From Ktedonobacterales bacterium (GTDB taxonomy: Bacteria > Chloroflexota > Ktedonobacteria > Ktedonobacterales > Ktedonobacteraceae), in NCBI GenBank assembly GCA_027451525.1, contig DAIDJF010000046.1, positions 1 to 44,421 on the forward strand: a stretch of DNA of 44,421 nt, read 5' to 3'. Positions within the stretch are counted from its first letter, which is position 1; each line of letters starts with the position of its first letter. Positions 27,510-35,851 of the stretch are shown in pieces. The notes beneath the pieces were generated by a model. That model searched no databases. It had not been told where the DNA came from and was given only the letters and a program-made list of their open reading frames with translations. The translations under genes were made by a program, and so were the position numbers.

Positions 27510-27875
27510 ATGTATTGTCGCGGTATTCGTGGGGCAACGACAGTTGAGCACAACACGAAAGAGGATATCTTCGAGGCAACAACAGATTTATTGCGCGCTA
27601 TTGTGCAAAAAAACGAACTTATACTTGAGGATATCACGAGTGTGATTTTCACGGTAACGGCGGACCTGGATGCGGACTTTCCAGCGTTGGCGGCGCGCAA
27701 GCTCGGATGGACCGAGGTTCCACTTCTCTGTACACGCGAGATTCCTGTACCTGGCAGTTTAGGGATGTGTGTTCGTGTCTTACTGCATGTCAATACGTTG
27801 CGTAGCGCGGCAGAGATGCAACATATCTATCAACGCAAGGCGGTCGTTCTACGGCCAGATATCAGCGTTAATTAA
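27510..27875 (+). CDS. aroH: Monofunctional chorismate mutase, AroH type
   Basis: 121 residues from ATG 27510 (GGGAGGA upstream). It converts chorismate to prephenate for Phe and Tyr. RGIRGATTVEHNTKEDI at the N terminus, TVTADLDADFPA and PGSLGMCVRVLLHVNT match the Bacillus subtilis AroH trimer family rather than the helical AroQ fold. It lies 163 bases after trpA, so it may have its own promoter or be read through from the trp unit. Its product feeds the prephenate dehydratase encoded at 36670. Confidence 0.9.
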   Translation: MYCRGIRGATTVEHNTKEDIFEATTDLLRAIVQKNELILEDITSVIFTVTADLDADFPALAARKLGWTEVPLLCTREIPVPGSLGMCVRVLLHVNTLRSAAEMQHIYQRKAVVLRPDISVN

Positions 27876-27888
27876 GTGATGAGCAAAA

Positions 27889-27911
27889 ATGGTATCTTCA
27901 GAGGATACCAT
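27889..27911. terminator. Short hairpin after aroH
   Basis: An 8-bp perfect stem (27889-27896 with 27904-27911) with a 7-base loop and no T tract. It may attenuate transcription between aroH and the DAHP synthase gene. Weak evidence. Confidence 0.3.
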
Positions 27912-28070
27912 GGAGGATGTAGTTCATTCGCGTACTACAGCGTGGTAAGTGCAAAAAATGAATATCACAGCGCAAAACGTACAGGCAATCATGACGACGG
28001 AGTCACGATACGCCATCTTACTGGCAATGATATGCCAGCAATCTAGCACTTGACTCTGAAGGAGTAATTC

Positions 28071-29150
28071 ATGATTGTGGTGATGAAAGCGTCGTGTAGC
28101 GACGAAAGCGTTGATCGTATTCTTAATTTTCTGGAGAAGCATGGCCTGAGCGGTCATCCCTCGCGCGGGGTTGAGCGCACAGTCATTGGCGTACTGGGGG
28201 GAGTAGGCCCCTGGGGTGCGCCTGGGAGCATTGGTGGTATCAATCCAACCGTTGAGGAGAGCCTGGAAAGTATGCCTGAAGTTGAGAGTGTGTTGCGTGT
28301 TTCCAAGCCCTATAAGCTTGCCAGTCGCGAGTTTCACCCGATTGATACCGTTGTAGAGGTTCCAACTCCCTGCGTTGCTGGTGGCGTCGTACAGATTGGT
28401 GGCGAAGCAGTTGTGATGATGGCTGGTCCCTGCACTGTCGAGAGCGAGAAGCAGTTAATGACGACAGCAGAAGCAGTGCGTAAAGCCGGAGCAGTTGTGC
28501 TGCGCGGCGGTGCATTTAAGCCTTCCACCTCACCTTACGGCTTCCGTGGTCTGGGTGAAGAAGGTCTTAAGTTGCTGGCAAAAGCGCGCGACGAGTTTGG
28601 TATGTCGATCATCACCGAGGTCATGACGCCAAGCGATGTCGCAATGGTCTGCGAATACGCCGACATCTTGCAAATTGGCACACGCAACATGCAGAACTAC
28701 ATGCTGCTCGACGAGGTTGGACGCACACGCAAGCCAGCAGTGTTAAAACGTGGCATGTCCGCGACGATTGAAGAGTGGCTCCTTGCAGCCGAATATATCC
28801 TCTCGCAAGGCAACCCGAACGTCATTTTGTGCGAGCGCGGCGTGCGTACCTTTGAGAAGGCCACACGTAACACGATGGACATTAGTGCCATTCCGCTGAT
28901 CAAACGCCTCTCGCACCTGCCAATTATCTCTGATCCCAGCCAGGGAACCGGGCGGCGTGATCTGGTCGGCCCAATGTCGCTAGCCTCGCTTGCGGCAGGA
29001 ACCGATGCCCTGCTCATCGAGGTCCATCCTAACCCTGACGAGGCGTTGAAAGATGGGGCGCAATCGCTAACTATCGAGCAGTTCCGCGAACTGATGCCAC
29101 AAGCCCAGGCTATCAGCAAAGCCATTGGACGCCACTTTGTGACGCGCTAA
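28071..29150 (+). CDS. aroF: 3-deoxy-7-phosphoheptulonate (DAHP) synthase, type I beta with ferredoxin-like domain
   Basis: 359 residues. It condenses phosphoenolpyruvate and erythrose-4-phosphate, the entry step of the shikimate pathway. Residues 1-70 form the small N-terminal ferredoxin-like regulatory domain (MIVVMKASCSDESVDRIL), as in Thermotoga. The barrel has MAGPCTVESEKQL, RGGAFKPSTSPYGFRGLG, LQIGTRNMQNYMLL, LKRGMSATIEEWL, DPSQGTGRRDLV and EVHPNPDEALKDG. GAAGGAG precedes ATG 28071. Placing it at the end of the trp block links entry-step expression to Trp demand if read-through occurs. Confidence 0.93.
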   Translation: MIVVMKASCSDESVDRILNFLEKHGLSGHPSRGVERTVIGVLGGVGPWGAPGSIGGINPTVEESLESMPEVESVLRVSKPYKLASREFHPIDTVVEVPTPCVAGGVVQIGGEAVVMMAGPCTVESEKQLMTTAEAVRKAGAVVLRGGAFKPSTSPYGFRGLGEEGLKLLAKARDEFGMSIITEVMTPSDVAMVCEYADILQIGTRNMQNYMLLDEVGRTRKPAVLKRGMSATIEEWLLAAEYILSQGNPNVILCERGVRTFEKATRNTMDISAIPLIKRLSHLPIISDPSQGTGRRDLVGPMSLASLAAGTDALLIEVHPNPDEALKDGAQSLTIEQFRELMPQAQAISKAIGRHFVTR

Positions 29151-29182
29151 ACGCTTCCTAAACACGCAAAAAGAGAAATATA

Positions 29183-29217
29183 TATGGCATGACATTCAAA
29201 AACTGTGTCATGCCATA
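29183..29217. terminator. Bidirectional hairpin between convergent genes
   Basis: A 12-bp perfect stem (29183-29194 with 29206-29217). It lies just after the DAHP synthase gene and overlaps the last codons of the convergent QueD-like gene. Confidence 0.55.
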
Positions 29218-29720
29218 GTATTAAGTGCAATCTTGTAATAAGCCATCTGCGTCGGTGCTTCCTCAACCCCAACCATCAGCGTATGCAAACGAGCAAGTGA
29301 GACACCTTCTTGCTCCAACAGGCTACAGAGTTCGCCACAAATATACTCCGCCAGCCGCTCAGCCGAAGAATTATCTATCGGCAACTCCACAACATCGCTA
29401 CGCGGGAAAATATAACGTCTGCCCTGGAAATGAAGCTCCCACTCATCGCTACGCTCAATCAACTCAAGATGGGGATTGCGCATGGGAAGGAGAAAACGAT
29501 GATTCAGTTTCTGGCAAATTTCGCGTGTGAAACGCTTCAAAAGTGTGAAATCGAGGACAATACTATCGGCATTAAGATCGCCCTCGATTTCCACCAGGAC
29601 ACCATAATTATGTCCGTGCAATCGCTCGCATTTGCCGCCAAAAGTGATAAAATGGGCGGCACTAAACTTTAGATTGCCGCCCTCGACCTTCACCTTACGC
29701 ATGATCTGCTCACCAACCAT
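29208..29720 (-). CDS. 6-pyruvoyl-tetrahydropterin synthase/QueD family protein
   Basis: 170 residues from ATG 29720 (GGAGG upstream); the frame extends to 29762 without a better site. Zinc ligands are visible as His23, His35 and His37 (FSAAHF and LHGHNYG). A Cys31 in KCERLHGH matches the catalytic Cys of 6-carboxytetrahydropterin synthase (QueD), the second step toward queuosine. Other pterin-related activities are possible. No other queuosine genes (queC, queE, folE) lie in the window. A membrane protein gene lies upstream on the same strand. Confidence 0.82.
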   Translation of the reverse strand: MVGEQIMRKVKVEGGNLKFSAAHFITFGGKCERLHGHNYGVLVEIEGDLNADSIVLDFTLLKRFTREICQKLNHRFLLPMRNPHLELIERSDEWELHFQGRRYIFPRSDVVELPIDNSSAERLAEYICGELCSLLEQEGVSLARLHTLMVGVEEAPTQMAYYKIALNTMA

Positions 29721-29805
29721 GACAAAACCTCCATCTCGTCTCGATATCGTGTGTGCTGGCATAGCATACCATCAAGCGCATGGAGACGCAAGCGACATGC
29801 CCACA

Positions 29806-30300
29806 TTAAGCGGGAGAGGCGGTACGGCGTGCTTGCTGATAACGCCAATATTGGTACAGGTTCATACCAAGAATAGAGCAGGCGGTCAAGAAAAGAACAT
29901 TCGAGCCGATTATCTCAATCAGGACACGTGTTGAGCCATGCGAAGCTAGCAGGCGCAACGCCATTTTGATAATAAAAATCACCACCCAGACAACAATGCT
30001 GACAGTTGTCCCCTGCACAACTAAAGAGTCATGCGCCAGGTCCACATTCAGCTTGAGCAGAGGCCCACTCGCAATGCCAATTATTAAACCAAGCAGCGCG
30101 CAACCGATCAGGATCAGCACGTTTGTCGTGCTACTGACAAGCGTGTGTGAAAATATGAGCGCACACAGCACAAAAACAATCAGAATACTTAGCCACAACG
30201 AACGGATTTTGGTCTTCTTCTCGCGCGATTGGCTCCAAACGACAAGAACGACCAAAGCCAACAAAAGCAAAATGAGCAGTATATTAGTAAGCGACAGCAT
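29806..30300 (-). CDS. Five-helix membrane protein of unknown function
   Basis: 164 residues with GGGGAGG upstream of ATG 30300. Roughly five hydrophobic segments cover most of the chain, starting at once with LLILLLLALVVLVVW, then ILIVFVLCALIF, LILIGCALLGLIIGIA, VVWVVIFIIKMALRLL and VLFLTACSILGMNLY. It somewhat resembles CcdC/DUF1453 membrane proteins in length and topology, but I would not assign it. A short acidic-polar loop (KLNVDLAHDSLVVQG) sits between helices. Confidence 0.65.
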   Translation of the reverse strand: MLSLTNILLILLLLALVVLVVWSQSREKKTKIRSLWLSILIVFVLCALIFSHTLVSSTTNVLILIGCALLGLIIGIASGPLLKLNVDLAHDSLVVQGTTVSIVVWVVIFIIKMALRLLASHGSTRVLIEIIGSNVLFLTACSILGMNLYQYWRYQQARRTASPA

Positions 30301-30386
30301 GATAGTGACCTCCCCAAATAAGAAGGCACAATATTCACCATAAAAGCCATTTACAGGAATATTGCACCCTACACGTTGCTAGTTAC

Positions 30387-32114
30387 CTAGTTTTCGCGCT
30401 GGTATGAGTTTTCAAACTCATCCTGGATCAGATGTGCCTGTCCATCCACAGTAAAGGATGTTTCTTGCTCAAGACAACGCACGCGATAGCTCCAGCCTGC
30501 GGGCAACTTCAGACGTGAACCGAGCGTCTTCAGCGACTCTTCTGTCAATGTGCGGTCCTTTATGAGTGCGTAGCTCTGCATGATATAGGCTGTGCCATCG
30601 GGGGCGACCAACTCATATACCTCGCGCCCTTTATGATACACATAGGTAGTAGAGCGATTAACGATATTCTCCGAATATGGCTTGTGATGCACACCGCCCA
30701 GCAGTTGTGTCGGTCCAATCGCCAGGGTCGCCATACTGCGCATCTGCAAGCCACCAAAAGTAGTCACCTCGTGGCTTACATTTGCCCCGCTGATACTGTC
30801 CATCAGGAAGTAGCGCGGACCATTGAGAACTACAGCTCGCGCCTTGTGTTCTTTTTTAATCTCATCCGCGTTGAGCTTATGCCACAGATCGTCGGGACAA
30901 TCATTGAGGCCAAGAGTGTTGTAGACTGTAGCCTCAATATGGTTCAAATGGCCTTGAACTAGCAACACTTCTCCATAACGCGCACCGTGCAGATTGCGGC
31001 CCGAACTTGCGGTAGCAGGAGCCTGAGGTAGCGGATTAGCTTGCATGAAGGCAACAACTCTTGCCGCCAGCACCGGACCGATATCCTCTTGAATGAAATG
31101 GCCTGCGTCATCAAAACGCTCGTGGGGCTGCCCTTGCGCGCCAGGGATATGACTCGTCATGCGCACCTGGTTCTCCATCTTACCCATATTATGATCTTTT
31201 TCGCCACCAAAGAACAAGAATGGCTTCTTATACCTGCCAAGTGCCTGCCATGCGGGGAAATTCTGATCTTCTATCGCGGCAACCATCGAAGGGAAAGTGC
31301 GTACCGCCGCCTTATAAATGATGCTTGGGAACGGCGCGTTGTAGGCCGCCTCTTCCTCCGGCGTCAAAGGATGCGTTGCCATCGCCATGACAACCTGACT
31401 GGGCGTAAAATTGGGAGTTGTCAGTGCGTAGACAATCCACTTCTGGAAGAAAGTCTGCCACTCTCCAGCACCTCTAACAAGATTGGCGAAATCGCCAAGC
31501 GAGCAATCAATTTCAATGGGATTGGGTACGCGAAACGGATTCATACCTTTGGGGATAAGGGGCAAGGTGCCATTCGCAACCACTATACGCGCAAACGAGT
31601 CAGGCATATCACCCGCCACGCGCAGACCAATCAGGCTGCCCCAGTCCTGACAAAACAGTGTGATATTCTTGAGACCCAACGCGCCAATAAAGGCTTTCAA
31701 ACGCTGCACATGCTTCTCAAAGGTATGGAAACTCAGGTCAATTGGCTTGTCCGAGCGGCCCATACCCAGATGATCAACAGCAATCGCGCGATAGCCAGCG
31801 GCAGCTATTCCAGGAATCATCTTGCGATACAGGTATGACCACGTCGGTTGACCATGCAACATCAGGACCACTTCACCGTTCTCAAGACCTTCATCAATAT
31901 AGTGCATGCGCAGTCCCTCGACAATCGCGTAATGGGGAGCAAAGGAATAGCCGGGTAGATTGGCAAAGCGTTCCTCTGGTGTCCGCACAAAACGCACACC
32001 ATCCTCGGTCGTCAAAATTTCGACAGGGCCATCCTCAGGAACACACGCGGGACGCACGGACGCATCGATCAACTTCCAATCAGGGGTAGCCGCAGGAGAA
32101 GACATTTCGCTCAT
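30387..32114 (-). CDS. Haloalkane-dehalogenase-like alpha/beta hydrolase with an extra C-terminal domain
   Basis: 575 residues, nearly twice a normal dehalogenase (about 300). The N-terminal part (about 40-355) has HGQPTWSYLY, the nucleophile Asp157 in FCQDWGSLIGL and the catalytic His339 in DDAGHFIQED, the pattern of haloalkane dehalogenases and related hydrolases. After a Pro/Ala linker comes a roughly 205-residue domain (about 370-575) that I do not recognise; it begins HGARYGEVLLVQG and contains YNTLGLNDCPDDLW, suggesting a separate soluble domain. AAAGGA precedes ATG 32114. It follows the TetR gene by 18 bases, so it is probably controlled by that repressor. Actual halide release is unproven; epoxide or ester hydrolysis are alternatives. 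Confidence 0.82.
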   Translation of the reverse strand: MSEMSSPAATPDWKLIDASVRPACVPEDGPVEILTTEDGVRFVRTPEERFANLPGYSFAPHYAIVEGLRMHYIDEGLENGEVVLMLHGQPTWSYLYRKMIPGIAAAGYRAIAVDHLGMGRSDKPIDLSFHTFEKHVQRLKAFIGALGLKNITLFCQDWGSLIGLRVAGDMPDSFARIVVANGTLPLIPKGMNPFRVPNPIEIDCSLGDFANLVRGAGEWQTFFQKWIVYALTTPNFTPSQVVMAMATHPLTPEEEAAYNAPFPSIIYKAAVRTFPSMVAAIEDQNFPAWQALGRYKKPFLFFGGEKDHNMGKMENQVRMTSHIPGAQGQPHERFDDAGHFIQEDIGPVLAARVVAFMQANPLPQAPATASSGRNLHGARYGEVLLVQGHLNHIEATVYNTLGLNDCPDDLWHKLNADEIKKEHKARAVVLNGPRYFLMDSISGANVSHEVTTFGGLQMRSMATLAIGPTQLLGGVHHKPYSENIVNRSTTYVYHKGREVYELVAPDGTAYIMQSYALIKDRTLTEESLKTLGSRLKLPAGWSYRVRCLEQETSFTVDGQAHLIQDEFENSYQREN

Positions 32115-32132
32115 ATGGGTATCCTTTCTTCG

Positions 32133-32741
32133 TTAGATGCAGAGATAACTCATCGCGGCATCTAACATTTCGGCAACAAGTATATCGCGCTGTTGTGGGT
32201 TGGCAATTCTGCCGCTGTGGAACATGATTAACGGAAACACAACCATGCCCCACGCAGCGGCGGCGGCAAGTTGTGGTTCACGCGCTTTAAAAACGCCGCG
32301 CTCAATGCCCAGATGTACCAAACGTGCCAGATGCTCAAGACTTTTCCTTGATTGCACATTTGCTAGAGCCATCTCTTCGGGTTGTTGCTGTGGTGTAACC
32401 CAGGCAAGGTGGAACAGATTAGGGTTTTCACGCTCAAATTGCGGGAAGAACTCCAATGCCGCACGCATGACATGTACAATATCTTCGCGCTCAGCCCGCT
32501 GCTCAAACTCCTCTTGCTGAGCACGAAGCTTTACCAATTCGCGCTCGGCGAGAGCCTGCAAGATGGCAGGCTGGTTTTCAAAATAGGTATAGAGGGTCAT
32601 ATGCGCCATGCCAAGCTCATCAGCAATCGCGCGCGCACTGAGTGCCTGCGACCCCTTCTCGACAAGAATGGCATAGGCAACATCAAGAATGCGCGCACGC
32701 ATGGACTGAAGATGCTCTTCACTGTGACGTGGACGTGACAT
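32133..32741 (-). CDS. TetR-family transcriptional regulator
   Basis: 202 residues. The N-terminal helix-turn-helix reads ARAIADELGMAHMTLYTYFEN (about residues 41-61); the rest is a helical ligand and dimer domain. It is the first gene of a two-gene unit with the dehalogenase-like hydrolase, and a perfect palindrome overlaps its promoter, so autoregulation is likely. The inducer is unknown; it may be the hydrolase substrate or product. Confidence 0.9.
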   Translation of the reverse strand: MSRPRHSEEHLQSMRARILDVAYAILVEKGSQALSARAIADELGMAHMTLYTYFENQPAILQALAERELVKLRAQQEEFEQRAEREDIVHVMRAALEFFPQFERENPNLFHLAWVTPQQQPEEMALANVQSRKSLEHLARLVHLGIERGVFKAREPQLAAAAAWGMVVFPLIMFHSGRIANPQQRDILVAEMLDAAMSYLCI

Positions 32742-32782
32742 AGGCTCATCACACCTTTCTCATAACACCATTTCGTATACGC

Positions 32783-32797
32783 TGTATATTATATACA
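32783..32797. promoter_or_regulatory. Palindromic operator, probable TetR binding site
   Basis: TGTATATTATATACA is a perfect 6-3-6 inverted repeat located 42 bases before the TetR start and overlapping the -10 region of its promoter. Binding here would block the regulator-hydrolase unit. Confidence 0.65.
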
Positions 32798-32818
32798 CTG
32801 TAAATTTTAATTTGTCAA
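32788..32818 (-). promoter_or_regulatory. Promoter of the TetR-hydrolase unit
   Basis: On the minus strand, TTGACA occupies 32818-32813. TATAAT at 32793-32788 gives a 19-base spacer, and TATATA at 32795-32790 gives 17. The -10 region lies inside the palindrome. Confidence 0.65.
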
Positions 32819-32881
32819 GGGGGCGGAGAAGATATTTATGGTGCTCTACCAAATAATCTGTATACGGCAGGACAGGATCGT

Positions 32882-32911
32882 TTGCTTAACAAACAGCAAG
32901 TAGAGTATAAT
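32882..32911 (+). promoter_or_regulatory. Promoter of the membrane protein gene at 32942
   Basis: TTGCTT at 32882-32887 and a perfect TATAAT at 32906-32911, 18-base spacer, with AGGAGG and ATG 32942 shortly downstream. Confidence 0.6.
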
Positions 32912-32941
32912 GTTCGAAAAGATGATAAATCAGGAGGAGTT

Positions 32942-33481
32942 ATGAAGCAGAAATCCGAAACTGTGTTTTCACACACGCAGAAGAACTCACTGTTTCCTAC
33001 CAAACAACCTCGCTATCTGCTTATTGGCTGGATATTACTGCTACTCCTGGGAGCGTTTTTCCTCTTTGCATCTCTTTCCGATCTAGTTGCAGACGCAAAA
33101 ACAGGTCTACCAGCAGATCATTTGGAAGCATTTCATGCAATTACAGGTATGAGTTGGGCGAGCGCGAAAGTTACCTCACCTGCGGTTACACAATATATTA
33201 CGATCTTAGAGAGAGCATATGCGGTTCATGAACTGGTCTTTGGACTGCTCTTCCTCGCTATTGTTGCGTTTCCTTTCAGGAGACGTGCTCGTTGGGCATG
33301 GTGGACGTGTTGGATCCCTATGATCGCAAACCTGGCCTATTCACTCACTTTTGCCCATTACAGTACGACAACCTTTATCTATAGCCTGATCGCAGATATT
33401 GCATTGCCGATATTACTGCTGCTGCATATGCCAGCCTTCTTCAGACAACCTGTAGAGAGCAATCCGCCCACTGTAGTTTAA
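32942..33481 (+). CDS. Four-helix membrane protein of unknown function
   Basis: 179 residues from ATG 32942, preceded by AGGAGG; a longer frame to 32882 overlaps the promoter. Hydrophobic segments lie at about 25-47 (LLIGWILLLLLGAFFLFASL), 95-115, 122-142 (Trp-rich) and 145-165. A 45-residue loop between the first two contains EAFHAITGMSW. I recognise no family. It is divergent from the TetR gene, with about 200 bases between, so control by that TetR is possible but its promoter lies away from the palindrome. Confidence 0.7.
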   Translation: MKQKSETVFSHTQKNSLFPTKQPRYLLIGWILLLLLGAFFLFASLSDLVADAKTGLPADHLEAFHAITGMSWASAKVTSPAVTQYITILERAYAVHELVFGLLFLAIVAFPFRRRARWAWWTCWIPMIANLAYSLTFAHYSTTTFIYSLIADIALPILLLLHMPAFFRQPVESNPPTVV

Positions 33482-33723
33482 TAGTAAGCCAAAACAGTGC
33501 TATTTTCATGACTTGCCTCACTGGTTTCATTATCCTTGTGTACATATAATAACGTCCCAGTAGCAGACATTACGCAAACAGCTAGAAGTGTCTATCCTAA
33601 AATAAGCAACGTGTAATATTTATATGTATGCATCCATACAGAGTTATGCCGAGTAAAATGTATATGATCTGTTTTATAGCTTGCAGCGTATTCTCTGTAA
33701 GAAGATGAGAAGAGAAGGCAGCC

Positions 33724-34350
33724 ATGCAGATATTTAAGCAAAATGATGGAGAAAACCAGTCAACAGGTTCTATTTCTATTCCAATAGAGCAACTCAGCGA
33801 CGAGGTATTAATTACGGCAATTGCAAAAGGGGCCGTCTGGGCAATGGAGCCACTTTACCAACGCTATAGTCGCATCATGTATTCGCTCGCTTACCGGATG
33901 GTAGCGGATCATCAGGTTGCAGAAGACCTGTTACAAGATGCTTTTCTCTCGGTTTGGAAACGTGCCACCTCCTATTCTCCTCAATCGGGCGCAGTTCGCA
34001 GTTGGTTAGTTTCAATCATGCATCACCGCACAATAGACTATTTACGTGCTGTGCGCCGTCGCTCGGTGATGAAAGAAGCAACGTTAGATGAAGTGGAACG
34101 CGACGAGCGCACGGCATTTCCTGATGCCTGGGATGAGGCATGGCAGAACGTGCAGAGCGCGAAAATTCGCGAGGCACTAATGAATCTACCAACAGAACAA
34201 CGCATGGTTATCGAACTGGCCTATTTCCAGGGCTGGACACACTCCGAGATCGCCGAGGGCTGCCAGATACCATTAGGGACAGTGAAAGCGCGTATGCGCC
34301 TGGGCCTTGTGCGTCTGAAACGCGCCCTGGAAGATTTTCATAAAGAATAA
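33724..34350 (+). CDS. ECF-type RNA polymerase sigma factor
   Basis: 208 residues. Region 2 shows AVWAMEPLYQRYSRIMYSLA and AEDLLQDAFLSVWKRATSY with RSWLVSIMHHRTIDYLR; region 4 shows LPTEQRMVIELAYFQGWTHS and the helix-turn-helix PLGTVKARMRLGLVRL. No anti-sigma gene follows; the next gene is a DUF151 protein. The 242 bases before it hold no clear promoter. The stress it answers is unknown. Confidence 0.92.
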   Translation: MQIFKQNDGENQSTGSISIPIEQLSDEVLITAIAKGAVWAMEPLYQRYSRIMYSLAYRMVADHQVAEDLLQDAFLSVWKRATSYSPQSGAVRSWLVSIMHHRTIDYLRAVRRRSVMKEATLDEVERDERTAFPDAWDEAWQNVQSAKIREALMNLPTEQRMVIELAYFQGWTHSEIAEGCQIPLGTVKARMRLGLVRLKRALEDFHKE

Positions 34351-34435
34351 GAGGATAGCGTCTCTCACAGAATTGGCAATGTAGCCAAAGCCTTTGCTAT
34401 GATCAGCCAAATTACACATCAGATAGAGGATCGCC

Positions 34436-35104
34436 ATGGTTCCTGTGCGCGTAGAAGGTGTGAGAAGAAATTTTATAGCCAGCAGCGTCTTTCTGTATAA
34501 CGTTTTCTTGATCGATGAAATCGGTCAGCACTTCTTGACCTTTGGCGTTGAGCGACATGAAGCGTTACCTATCGTCGCAGCCTTAAAGCATCTGCCCTTG
34601 CCACGTCCTCAGAGCATCACTATTATGGTTGAAACACTGCAACTGCTCGGCCATACACTGGCAGAACTGCGTATTGAACATTACTCTATGCTTCCTCCTG
34701 ACTATAATCTCTGTACCTGTATGCTTCACTGGCACACGGGAGAAACCATGCAAGAACAAACGACGAAACTACGCCCTGGCGATGCTATAGCACTTGCGCT
34801 TCTCATGGATTCACCACTGCTCGTCTCAGACGACATTTTCACTCAAACTAGCGTTCCACTTCACAATGGACAAACGCCCGAATTGATTTTCGCCCACTAT
34901 TTGCTCAAACGCGAGGGCATTACGCTGCCTGAAGGACAAGAACTCCGCCTGGGTCATAGCAAAACTTCGTTGTACGATGCCCTGGTTAAAGAGTTCAAAG
35001 CAGCCCTTTTGGGCAAAGCACCAATTTTTCCAGAAGAAGACATGGAGCGACGGAAAAAAGATTATCTAAACTTCTTGTTAAGGAAAGATGCCCAGACAAG
35101 CTAA
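34436..35104 (+). CDS. DUF151/bifunctional-nuclease family protein
   Basis: 222 residues. The opening MVPVRVEGV and the central LRPGDAIALALLMDSPLLVSDDI match DUF151, the family of the plant bifunctional nuclease, where the usual motif is RPSDAIALALR.PI.V. The last 60 residues form a charged tail beyond the core. In bacteria the biochemical role of DUF151 is poorly defined. It lies 85 bases after the ECF sigma gene on the same strand and could be cotranscribed. Confidence 0.75.
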   Translation: MVPVRVEGVRRNFIASSVFLYNVFLIDEIGQHFLTFGVERHEALPIVAALKHLPLPRPQSITIMVETLQLLGHTLAELRIEHYSMLPPDYNLCTCMLHWHTGETMQEQTTKLRPGDAIALALLMDSPLLVSDDIFTQTSVPLHNGQTPELIFAHYLLKREGITLPEGQELRLGHSKTSLYDALVKEFKAALLGKAPIFPEEDMERRKKDYLNFLLRKDAQTS

Positions 35105-35124
35105 TGCTGTCATAAGCCCAAGGA

Positions 35125-35156
35125 GGGATACAGATGTTACAAGATATCTGTATCCC
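35125..35156. terminator. Hairpin between convergent DUF151 and copZ genes
   Basis: An 11-bp perfect stem (35125-35135 with 35146-35156), 20 bases after the DUF151 stop. TTCT follows on the + strand; no long T run. Confidence 0.5.
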
Positions 35157-35185
35157 TTCTCAGCAATCGTACAGGCTGATCTTTG

Positions 35186-35395
35186 CTACTTGGCAACTGT
35201 ATAGCCAATATCGTCCAGCGTCTCCTCAATTTTTGTCAGTGAGACCTGCTGGGGATCATAATTGACAAGAACGGTCTTGCTGGGGATATCAACCTTCACT
35301 GTTTGCACGCCCGCTAGCTTGCTCACAGAACCCTCGATAGCCCGCTGACAATGCTCACACGAAATGTCGGGAGCAACCAATTTTGTTAATTCCAT
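35186..35395 (-). CDS. copZ: Copper chaperone CopZ-like heavy-metal-associated protein
   Basis: 69-residue HMA-domain protein. The metal site is C13-x-x-C16 (DISCEHCQRA), and the beta-alpha-beta pattern follows with VQTVKVDIPSKTVLVNYD and a C-terminal DDIGYTV. I chose ATG 35395 because GGAG lies 7 bases upstream; ATG 35401 is too close to it. It would carry Cu(I) to a copper ATPase. It is encoded about 100 bases downstream of csoR on the same strand. No copA is present in the window. Confidence 0.88.
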   Translation of the reverse strand: MELTKLVAPDISCEHCQRAIEGSVSKLAGVQTVKVDIPSKTVLVNYDPQQVSLTKIEETLDDIGYTVAK

Positions 35396-35492
35396 GTACA
35401 TTCTCCTTTACCTGCTATTATTCAATCCAGTACAAATTGTCTTTTCACACCTGTGAAGCCGACTTAGCATATCCGTATCCGTAAAGAGCTAT

Positions 35493-35762
35493 TTAACGGT
35501 TGCCAGCAATCGTGTACAACTGCACGAGTTCTTGAATAACCTCTTCCTCACGATTACCTTTGATACCATCTGGCACACAGGTCCGCAGATGCCCTTCTAA
35601 GATCATGCCTTCCAACTTCTCAAGTGCTTTGCGCACCGCATACGTCTGACGCAAAATGTCCACGCAATACTTATCCTCTTCCACCATTTTGCGAATACCG
35701 CCGATATGCCCTTCGATATAAGAGAGGCGTTTCAATGCCTCTTGACGACGATCATCTTGCAT
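35493..35762 (-). CDS. csoR: Copper-sensing repressor CsoR
   Basis: 89-residue helical repressor (DUF156). The Cu(I) ligands Cys33, His58 and Cys62 are all present in YCVDILRQ and EGHLRTCV, which separates CsoR from nickel (RcnR) and sulfur-sensing (CstR) relatives. RLSYIEGHIGGI at the N terminus is the family DNA-binding helix. A matching operator lies in its own promoter, so copper should release repression of csoR-copZ. Confidence 0.93.
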   Translation of the reverse strand: MQDDRRQEALKRLSYIEGHIGGIRKMVEEDKYCVDILRQTYAVRKALEKLEGMILEGHLRTCVPDGIKGNREEEVIQELVQLYTIAGNR

Positions 35763-35821
35763 CCTGGGTTCCTTTCATGCCTGCTGCTCTGATCCATTGA
35801 AGAATATGGTATCTATTGCAC

Positions 35822-35851
35822 ACTATACCATACCCCTATGGGATGGGTCAA
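35822..35851 (-). promoter_or_regulatory. csoR promoter with CsoR-type operator in the spacer
   Basis: On the minus strand, TTGACC (35851-35846) and TATAGT (35827-35822) are 18 bases apart. The spacer holds a G/C-tract near-palindrome (TACCCCTATGGGA on the + strand, 35831-35843), the layout of known CsoR operators. A repressor bound here would block RNA polymerase directly. Confidence 0.75.

Noticed and set aside
31041..31838. 265-codon plus-strand frame antisense to the dehalogenase-like gene
   Set aside because: Its composition (many Arg, His, Cys, Asn) is typical of a shadow frame, and the opposite strand has clear catalytic motifs.
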